DNA from: CAYVQU01 sp964453155
GTDB taxonomy: Bacteria; Chloroflexota; Anaerolineae; Anaerolineales; UBA11858
Reading direction: 5' to 3'
NCBI GenBank assembly: GCA_964453155.1
Contig: CAYVQU010000103.1
Span: 1-17,589, forward strand
Length of the DNA: 17,589 nt
Under the pieces are notes generated by a model, which was not told the DNA's origin, made no database searches, and worked only from the letters and a program-made list of their open reading frames with translations. Shown here in pieces: positions 7,613-13,430 of the stretch; position 1 is the stretch's first letter, and every line of letters begins with the position of its first letter. The position numbers and the translations under genes are program-made.

Positions 7613-8496
7613 AATTCCGCCTCCGATCGTAGGGTGTTATAAAGATAGGGGATGATGAGCACGGCCACACTCAGTAAGAGCAGGATACCAATGGCTGCGC
7701 CGCGAGCGAAGAAATAACCGTCAAACGTGGTCTGCCACATATAAATCGCGGGGACATCCAGCGGGAGTTGTTTACCCGCAATCGAAACAATGAGATCAAA
7801 CACTTTCAGGGAGATGTGTCCGAGAATGATCATGGCACTCAGGGTGATCGGCCTCAGCAGGGGCAGGGTGATCAGGCGGAACAACTGCCATTCGGTAGCG
7901 CCATCCACCTGGGCGGCCTCGCGCAGTTCTCCGGGGATGGCCCTTAGACCACTGAGATAGAGCGCCATCGTATACCCCGACATCTGCCAGATAGCCGCCA
8001 GGGCGATCGCGGCGATGCCCCATTTTGGAGTGGTATGCCATTGACTAACCAGAGATTCCAGCCCCATATTTCTAAAGAGCAAATTCAAACCACTCATGCG
8101 AGAACCCGCCGCCGGGTTCATCAACCAGCGCCAAACCACTCCGGTAACGATGAAGGATATCGCCATCGGGAACAGGTAAATACTGCGGAACAGACCTTCG
8201 CCCTTGAGACCGGCATCCAACATCAAGGCCAGGCCCAACCCCAAAACCAGGCAACCCACCACAAATACGATGGTAAAAATCAGGGTGTTACGAATATCAA
8301 TATGAAAGCGGGGGTCCGCGAACAAATCGGCATAATTCTTAAACCCCGCCCAAGTATAGTCGGGCAATAAGCCCTTCCACTGGCTCAACGACACTCGCGC
8401 CGACCAGCCAATAAAGCCATACACAAATATCAGCACGGCCACAATGGAGGGCGAAACCAGGGCGATGGAGAGTAAACGCTCGTTTTTAGTGCTCAT
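7609..8496 (-). CDS. CUT1 sugar ABC transporter permease, MalF-like
   Basis: A 295-residue membrane protein. It has a short N-terminus (MSTKNERLLS), six or so membrane segments (near 10-30, 70-93, 105-125, 160-183, 215-236, 265-287) and an EAA loop E193-A-A-Q-V-D-G199 ... LPLLRP. It lacks the long periplasmic P2 loop of enteric MalF, which is normal for glucose-type CUT1 systems such as those of Thermus. A GAGGAG Shine-Dalgarno (8501-8506) lies 4 nt before the ATG at 8496. It is 196 nt downstream of the binding-protein gene, a spacer holding a large inverted repeat, and overlaps the next permease by 4 nt. No ATPase subunit is in the operon, so a shared MsmX/MalK-type ATPase encoded elsewhere must energise it. 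Confidence 0.95.
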   Translation of the reverse strand: MSTKNERLLSIALVSPSIVAVLIFVYGFIGWSARVSLSQWKGLLPDYTWAGFKNYADLFADPRFHIDIRNTLIFTIVFVVGCLVLGLGLALMLDAGLKGEGLFRSIYLFPMAISFIVTGVVWRWLMNPAAGSRMSGLNLLFRNMGLESLVSQWHTTPKWGIAAIALAAIWQMSGYTMALYLSGLRAIPGELREAAQVDGATEWQLFRLITLPLLRPITLSAMIILGHISLKVFDLIVSIAGKQLPLDVPAIYMWQTTFDGYFFARGAAIGILLLLSVAVLIIPYLYNTLRSEAEL

Positions 8497-8579
8497 TTAG
8501 CTCCTCTTTTGTCTTCTCGTCAGGTGTATTCACAAAAATTTTGTAAACACAGCTCACGCCAAGACAAATTTGGGGATCT

Positions 8580-8644
8580 AGACCCCAGGGGTTTGCAAAG
8601 ATCATGACAATCTCCACATGAATTTGGTGAAACCCCTGGGGTCT
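8580..8644 (-). promoter_or_regulatory. Large stem-loop between binding protein and permease genes
   Basis: Perfect 15-bp inverted repeats (AGACCCCAGGGGTTT at 8580-8594 and its complement at 8630-8644) enclose a 35-nt loop. It lies 48 nt after the binding-protein stop. In sugar operons such structures often protect or terminate the binding-protein mRNA, so that the binding protein outnumbers the permeases; that role is inferred here. No T run follows. Confidence 0.7.
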
Positions 8645-8692
8645 TCAATGGTAATTTGGGTGAGGGAAGATCCCCACCTAAATTATATTACT

Positions 8693-11212
8693 TTATTGGC
8701 ACGGGCCGGAACTGGCGCACGCGGCAACCAATGCGGATTGGAAATCGGCGGTGGAGCCACCAGCCAGGAACAGGCCGAGGGCGGTGTCGATTTCAGTCTT
8801 CCAGGAGTCGTTTGCGGTCACACCGTGGGTCAGGGAACCGACCACGTTGTTGCTGGCCCAATCATCCATGGCGGATTGCAGGTAGACGCCGTAGAGGGCC
8901 ACATCGCCGTCACTGCGGGCGGGGATGGAACCTTTGACCGGGTTGAAGGCATCTTGACCTTCTTTGGAACCAGCAACGGTCAACCAGGCAATCGCGGCAT
9001 CCCGGTTAGGAGCACCGACGGGCAGCACGAAGCTATCGGAGAGGAACTGGAAGTTACCACCGGTTCCGGGGACAGGGGTCCAACCGTAATCGGTCTCGGG
9101 GGCCTTACCCAATTCGCGGAAGAACCCTTCGGCCCAGTCACCCATGACATTGAAGGCGGCATCGCCATCAACCACCAGTTGGGCGGCATCTTGCCAACTC
9201 AAGGAGGCGGCGTCAGCATTGACATAATTGCCGACATCCCCGAAAGTTTCCAGGGCTTGCAAGACCTCCGCGCTACCCCAATCCGTGGAACCATCCCACA
9301 GACCATTGTAGGCCTCGGGACCCAGGGAAGCGAGCATGACGGTTTCAAAGAGGTGTAAAACGGTCCATTGCTCACCGAGTGCCAGCGGAATAACACCAGC
9401 GTCTTGGAGAGTCTTCATTGCAGCGAACCACTCATCCAGGGTGGTGGGGACTTCGAGGCCGTTATCGGCCAAAATCTGCGGGTTGTACCACATGACATTG
9501 GCGCGGTGGATGTTGACGGGCACCGAGTAGATGTTGCCGTCTTCTGAGATCAAGGGAATCAGGGTCTCGGGCATCACTTCGAGCCAACCATTTTCTTCGT
9601 ATAGGAAGTTCAGGGGTTCAAGCTGTCCGGCGGCCACATAGGTCCCGATCAGTTCTTGTCCGGCATGTCCCTGCCAGCTGTCGGGGGCATCGCCAGCCTG
9701 CAAGCGGGTGGCCAGGACGGCGCGGGCATTGGTGCCAGCACCACCGGCAACGGCGGCATTCAGGAATTCAATATTGGGGTATTTGGCTGCGAAAACCTCG
9801 ATCATGGCGTCCAGGCCGGCGGCTTCGCCACCACCCGTCCACCAGGAGAAAACTTCGACTTGACCTTTCATTTCACTGGGAGCGGCTTCCATACCCATCT
9901 GGATTTCGCCAGAGGTGTTGGCGGCGGCGACCAGGGCGGCCTGGAAATCGGCAGCCGAACTACCTGCCAGGAACAAGCCCAGAGCAGTGTCGATTTCGGT
10001 CTTCCAGGAGTCATTGGCGGTCACACCGTGGGTCAGGGAGCCAACCACGTTGTTGGAGCCCCAGTCGTCTGAAGCCGACTGCAGGTAAACGCCGAAGAGG
10101 GCGGGATCACAGTCGATGCGGGCGCAAATGGAGCCCTTGACGGGATTGAAGGCTTCTTGACCAGCTTTGGAGCCGGCAACGCTCAACCAGGCTTTGGCGG
10201 CCTCGGGATGGGGCGCGCCTTTGGGCAGCACGAAGCTGTCGGAGAGGAACTGGAAGTTTCCGTCAGTTCCGGGCACTGCGGCCCAGCCGTAATCGGTTTC
10301 GGGGGTCTTACCGAGTTCGCGGAAGAAACCTTCGGCCCAGTCACCCATGACGTTGAAGGCGGCATCGCCTTCAACGACCAGTTGAGCGGCATCCTGCCAG
10401 CTCAAGGAGGCGGCATCAGCATTGGTGTATTCGAGAACTTTGCCAAAATCTTTGATGGCGGCGCCAACTTCGGGGGCACCCCAGTTGGTGTCACCGTTCC
10501 ACAGGCCATTGTAAGCATCGGGGCCGAGGGAGGCCAGCATGACAGTTTCGAAGAGGTGCAAAACGGTCCACTGCTCGCCGAGGGCCAGCGGGGTTACCCC
10601 GGCGGCCTGGAGGGTGTCCATGGCGGCGTACCACTCTTCAAGGCTGGTAGGGACATCCACGCCATTATCAGCCAAAATTCCAGGGTTGTACCACAGGACG
10701 TTGGCACGGTGGATGTTAACGGGCACCGAGTAAATGTCTCCATCCTGAGAAATCAGGGGAATCAAGGTTTCGGGCATCACATCCATCCAGCCGTTTTCTT
10801 CGTAGAGGAAGTTCAGGGGCTCAAGTTGATCGGCAGCCACGTAGGTACCGATCAATTCCCAACCGGCATGACCCTGCCAACTGTCGGGGGCATCGCCTGC
10901 CTGCAAGCGGGTGGCCAGGACGGCGCGGGCGTTGGTGCCAGCCCCACCGGCTACGGCGGCGTTGAGGAATTCGATCTCAGGATATTCGGCCTTGAAAACT
11001 TCGATCATGGCGTCGAGACCCGCAGCTTCACCGCCGCCGGTCCACCAGGAGAAGACTTCGACCATATCCGCTTCAGCCATCGGCTCTTCGCCACCAGTAT
11101 CTTCGACTGCCGGAGCATCGGCAGGTTCTTCCGCCGCGCCGCCACAGGCTGCCAAGACTAGGGCCAAGATCAGCATCAGGGCTGAAATCCATAGGACGTT
11201 CTTTTTAGACAT
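8693..11212 (-). CDS. Sugar-binding lipoprotein with two tandem solute-binding domains
   Basis: Encodes 839 residues, about twice the usual 400-430. The start at 11212 is chosen because AAGGAGA (11221-11227) lies 8 nt upstream and it gives a clean signal peptide ending in lipobox L20-A-A-C23; the longer frame to 11281 adds no signal. An Ala/Pro/Glu-rich linker (24-50) leads to binding domain 1 (about 51-436), a short linker, and binding domain 2 (452-839) without a second signal. The domains are about 85% identical by my hand count and collinear (VEVFSWWTGG ... SWQGHAG ... FNVMGDW ... SDSFVLP ... FNPVKGSI). Both resemble, from memory, the Thermus glucose/mannose-binding protein. Domain 1 has extra cysteines (SICARIDC) absent from domain 2, which instead ends ACASSGPCQ. 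It would capture a sugar, probably glucose-like, for the two permeases downstream. Confidence 0.93.
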   Translation of the reverse strand: MSKKNVLWISALMLILALVLAACGGAAEEPADAPAVEDTGGEEPMAEADMVEVFSWWTGGGEAAGLDAMIEVFKAEYPEIEFLNAAVAGGAGTNARAVLATRLQAGDAPDSWQGHAGWELIGTYVAADQLEPLNFLYEENGWMDVMPETLIPLISQDGDIYSVPVNIHRANVLWYNPGILADNGVDVPTSLEEWYAAMDTLQAAGVTPLALGEQWTVLHLFETVMLASLGPDAYNGLWNGDTNWGAPEVGAAIKDFGKVLEYTNADAASLSWQDAAQLVVEGDAAFNVMGDWAEGFFRELGKTPETDYGWAAVPGTDGNFQFLSDSFVLPKGAPHPEAAKAWLSVAGSKAGQEAFNPVKGSICARIDCDPALFGVYLQSASDDWGSNNVVGSLTHGVTANDSWKTEIDTALGLFLAGSSAADFQAALVAAANTSGEIQMGMEAAPSEMKGQVEVFSWWTGGGEAAGLDAMIEVFAAKYPNIEFLNAAVAGGAGTNARAVLATRLQAGDAPDSWQGHAGQELIGTYVAAGQLEPLNFLYEENGWLEVMPETLIPLISEDGNIYSVPVNIHRANVMWYNPQILADNGLEVPTTLDEWFAAMKTLQDAGVIPLALGEQWTVLHLFETVMLASLGPEAYNGLWDGSTDWGSAEVLQALETFGDVGNYVNADAASLSWQDAAQLVVDGDAAFNVMGDWAEGFFRELGKAPETDYGWTPVPGTGGNFQFLSDSFVLPVGAPNRDAAIAWLTVAGSKEGQDAFNPVKGSIPARSDGDVALYGVYLQSAMDDWASNNVVGSLTHGVTANDSWKTEIDTALGLFLAGGSTADFQSALVAACASSGPCQ

Positions 11213-11401
11213 CTTCACTATCTCCTTCAAGATTTGTTGGATTGTGACATTACAGTGCCACAAAAATTGTCTCACGTACAAAACGATACAACTTTATCAA
11301 AAAACTGTCGATCAACACCTCCTGCGTTATAACAAAAAATCGAATTGGACGTAATTTATGGGGTAAAATCTGCCCAGCGGCGCCAATGCGCCCATTTGAC
11401 A

Positions 11402-11416
11402 AATGATTTAATCATT
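11402..11416. promoter_or_regulatory. Palindrome at the predicted start of the sugar operon
   Basis: AATGAT-TTA-ATCATT is a perfect 6-bp inverted repeat with 3-nt centre, overlapping the last bases of the predicted -10 and the start point. It is a candidate operator. It is AT-rich and short, so chance occurrence is possible. It does not resemble the usual LacI-family CG-centred site. Confidence 0.4.
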
Positions 11417-11442
11417 ATACGATTTACAAAATTGGAACTCAA
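11414..11442 (-). promoter_or_regulatory. Probable promoter of the sugar uptake operon
   Basis: On the minus strand, -35 TTGAGT (11437-11442, 4/6 match) is followed after 17 nt by a perfect -10 TATAAT (11414-11419). The start point would be near 11407, giving a leader of about 195 nt before the binding-protein gene. Confidence 0.6.
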
Positions 11443-11487
11443 CCGGTTTTCGGCCATCCACCGGACTTAAAACGGACATACGTTTAC

Positions 11488-11562
11488 GTCATTGCGAGGA
11501 ACACAGTGACGAAGCAATCTCCGAGATAATCTTACAGATTGCTTCGCTTCGCTCGCAATGAC
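11488..11562. repeat. GTCATTGCGAG...CTCGCAATGAC palindromic repeat
   Basis: Imperfect inverted repeat. The left arm is 11488-11520 (GTCATTGCGAGGAACACAGT...GAAGCAATCT) and the right arm 11536-11562 (AGATTGCTTCGCTTCGCTCG followed by CAATGAC). This is the widely distributed GTCATTGCGAGCGAAGCGAAGCAATC type of non-coding repeat, recognised from memory. It ends 13 nt before the response-regulator start, so it forms nearly all of that gene's immediate upstream region. Confidence 0.88.
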
Positions 11563-11575
11563 TTCAATCTAAGAT

Positions 11576-12766
11576 ATGGAACCAACCGAATTTAACGGCC
11601 TCTTCAAAGATTTAATTACCCATCTCTACGACTATACTGTCTTGGAGACTCATCCTCTGACGAAGGTGGTTGCCCTGCCGGAAGATTACGGCGGCTCGCG
11701 GGGGGAGTATCTGCGCGCGGTGACTTTAGCCGAAATTGAGCGCTTCAAACCGGAGGGCGAAGAATCTTTCCACGCGGTCGAATGGCGGTCGTACCATATT
11801 TTGCAGCAGCGCTATGTGGAGGGGATCAGCCTGGGGGAGCTGGCGCAAAAATTATCATTGAGCAGCCGCCAGCTCCGCCGCGACAACAGCCGGACATTGC
11901 AGGCGCTCACTGGCCGGGTGTGGGACAAACTTTTTGGGGATGCGGTTGAACCGGCAGGCGAGACTGGTTCCGACGAAGACCAGGCATTTGAATCGGATTT
12001 TGAAATTCTCGACCTGAATGAAGTGGTCTCCGGCATTGAAGGGATGCTGGCCAAACGGGTGGCGGTTGACGGGTTTAAACTCACGCTGATTTTGGATGAG
12101 AGCCCCCTCCAGGTTTTAGCCGACCGGATCGTCGTGCGCCAGATTCTCATCAGCATGGTGGGATATTTCCTCAATTTACCCTGTGATCTAGATATCGCAC
12201 TCAGCACCGCATCAACAGAAAAAATGGCCCAAGTCACCTTGCACTCACAACTCACCGAAACCTGGTGCCTGGACGAGGAAAAAGATCACGCTGATTTATT
12301 GGAATCGGCCCGGTATTGGAGTGGTCAGATGAAAGGGGAGATTGAGATTGTCCATCCCCCCTATGATGAGTTCGGTCAGGTCGAACTGATTTTCCGTCTC
12401 CCCCAGGTGCAGCAGCATATCATTCTGGTCGTCGATGACCAACAGCCAACTCAACAAATGTTCCGCCGCTTTTTGAGCCGGACGGCATATCAAGTCATTG
12501 GCACCACAGACCCAAGCGAAGCCATCTCGCTGGCCCACCAACTCCAACCCAGCTTGATCACCCTGGATGTGATGATGCCCAAAGTCGATGGCTGGGAGAT
12601 TCTGCAAGCGCTCAAAACCGATACCGAAACTCGGGAAATCCCCGTGCTGGTCTGCTCCGCCTGGGTAGAACCGGAATTAGCACAATCGTTGGGGGCTGCG
12701 GGGTTTCTCAAGAAGCCCGTCCGGCAGCGGGATTTATTGACTGCGTTGGAAGATCTAGATTTGTGA
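11576..12766 (+). CDS. Response regulator with sigma-4-like HTH and degenerate HATPase-like segment
   Basis: A 396-residue protein with an unusual order. Residues about 66-118 form a sigma-region-4-like helix-turn-helix (ILQQRYVEGISLGELAQKLSLSSRQLRRDNSR). Residues about 144-276 follow the course of a histidine kinase ATPase domain (LDLNEVVSGIEGML ... ADRIVVRQILISMVGYFLNL ... QMKGEIEI ... VELIFRLP), but the N-box asparagines are lost (ISMVGY) and no G1 or G2 glycine boxes are seen, so ATP binding is unlikely. Residues 282-396 are a full receiver: acidic pair D287/D288, phosphoacceptor D331 (LDVMMP), S361 and K380 (KKP). It probably links phosphorylation to DNA binding. No Shine-Dalgarno is evident before the ATG, and the leader is mostly the repeat at 11488-11562. 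The kinase at 13427-15646 is a possible partner. Ends 7 nt from the convergent antitoxin gene. Confidence 0.85.
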   Translation: MEPTEFNGLFKDLITHLYDYTVLETHPLTKVVALPEDYGGSRGEYLRAVTLAEIERFKPEGEESFHAVEWRSYHILQQRYVEGISLGELAQKLSLSSRQLRRDNSRTLQALTGRVWDKLFGDAVEPAGETGSDEDQAFESDFEILDLNEVVSGIEGMLAKRVAVDGFKLTLILDESPLQVLADRIVVRQILISMVGYFLNLPCDLDIALSTASTEKMAQVTLHSQLTETWCLDEEKDHADLLESARYWSGQMKGEIEIVHPPYDEFGQVELIFRLPQVQQHIILVVDDQQPTQQMFRRFLSRTAYQVIGTTDPSEAISLAHQLQPSLITLDVMMPKVDGWEILQALKTDTETREIPVLVCSAWVEPELAQSLGAAGFLKKPVRQRDLLTALEDLDL

Positions 12767-12773
12767 TGATAGG

Positions 12774-13076
12774 CTATTTGGGGAGCACAGGACGGACGAC
12801 ATCCCAAACTACTTCAGGATGTTTGGCGGCCACCTGTAGGAGAACTCTGGCTGGGCCTTCTGGTTTGCGACGACCTTGCTCCCAATTTTGTAGTGTTTTA
12901 ACGCTGATTCCCAGCAAAGCTGCAAACTCAGTTTGAGATAATTGATACCCGGCCCGAATCCGTTTCACATTGGGAGCCTCGATAACAAATTCACGCGCGG
13001 GATTGGCTTCACCGCGTAAAATTGCCCTTCCTTCACGGACGCTCTCAACAAGCTCGTTGAACATTTCGTCTTTCAT
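12774..13076 (-). CDS. XRE-family antitoxin, NadS/HigA-like
   Basis: A 100-residue protein with a Cro/CI-type helix-turn-helix at about residues 37-72 (VKRIRAGYQLSQTEFAALLGISVKTLQNWEQGRRKPEGPA). The N-terminal stretch MFNELVESVREGRAILRGE matches the usual opening of NadS-type antitoxins, which pair with RelE/HigB toxins. Its ATG overlaps the toxin stop by 4 nt (ATGA at 13076-13073), so it is coupled to and second in the operon, the HigBA order. It should neutralise the toxin by binding it and repress the shared promoter through the palindrome at 13399-13427. It is convergent with the response-regulator gene with only 7 nt between stops and no terminator visible. Confidence 0.9.
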   Translation of the reverse strand: MKDEMFNELVESVREGRAILRGEANPAREFVIEAPNVKRIRAGYQLSQTEFAALLGISVKTLQNWEQGRRKPEGPARVLLQVAAKHPEVVWDVVRPVLPK

Positions 13077-13390
13077 GGATACTCATCCTTAATGATTTGG
13101 CGTAATATCTTAATTTGCTCTGGGGTCAAATCATCTCTTCTCGTTTTCGGGTACATATAGAGCATCAGAATTTGATCATGCTGATCTACCCAATAATAGA
13201 TCACTCGGACACCACCGCGTTTTCCACGGGTCTTTTGACGCCATCTGATCTTTCGTAAACCACCGCCCCCAATAATAACTTGTCCAGCAGCAGGCCGATT
13301 GATCAACAAAATCTGCAATTCGAGATATTCCTCATCGGTTAACAATTTCAGAACCTGGCGAGTGAAAATGGAAGTTTCGATGATAATCAT
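13073..13390 (-). CDS. RelE/HigB-type toxin (mRNA interferase family)
   Basis: A 105-residue protein when started at the ATG at 13390. A TTG four codons upstream (13402) lies inside the predicted -10 box and cannot be used from that promoter. The core GGGGLRKIRWRQKTRGKRGGVRVIYYWVDQHDQILMLYMYPKTRRDDL is the hallmark of the RelE-like (PF06296-type) toxin family: basic residues after a Gly cluster, RVIYYW, then Y-x-K. These toxins are small RNases that cleave translated mRNA at the ribosome. I infer activity from family, not from proven catalytic residues. It is the first gene of the pair, with the antitoxin overlapping by 4 nt. The predicted transcript leaves only a few nucleotides before the ATG and shows no Shine-Dalgarno, so translation may be leaderless. 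Confidence 0.88.
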   Translation of the reverse strand: MIIIETSIFTRQVLKLLTDEEYLELQILLINRPAAGQVIIGGGGLRKIRWRQKTRGKRGGVRVIYYWVDQHDQILMLYMYPKTRRDDLTPEQIKILRQIIKDEYP

Positions 13391-13398
13391 ATCTGATA

Positions 13399-13430
13399 AC
13401 AAATATACGCCAATGGCGTATATTTGTCAA
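13399..13430 (-). promoter_or_regulatory. Promoter and 29-bp palindromic operator of the toxin-antitoxin pair
   Basis: On the minus strand, -35 TTGACA (13425-13430) and -10 TATATT (13402-13407) are separated by exactly 17 nt. A palindrome with 14-bp perfect arms (13399-13412 and 13414-13427, one central base) covers the whole spacer and the -10 and enters the -35. This is the expected layout for autorepression by the XRE antitoxin. The TGA stop of the histidine kinase (13427-13429) is part of the -35 hexamer. Confidence 0.87.

Noticed and set aside
10157..11161. Plus-strand 334-codon ORF, with others at 8618-9358 and 9656-10072
   Set aside because: Antisense to the binding-protein gene. Their recurrence in both halves reflects the duplicated domain and its GC-biased codon use.
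11318..11323. AGGAGG on the minus strand in the sugar operon leader, possible leader peptide
   Set aside because: The nearest start codon (TTG) is only 2 nt away and the next about 17 nt away; the 20-codon frame shows no attenuator-like features.
11396..11421. Plus-strand TTGACA with TATACG as promoter for the response regulator
   Set aside because: The spacing is about 14 nt and no good -10 exists at 16-18 nt, so I do not call it.
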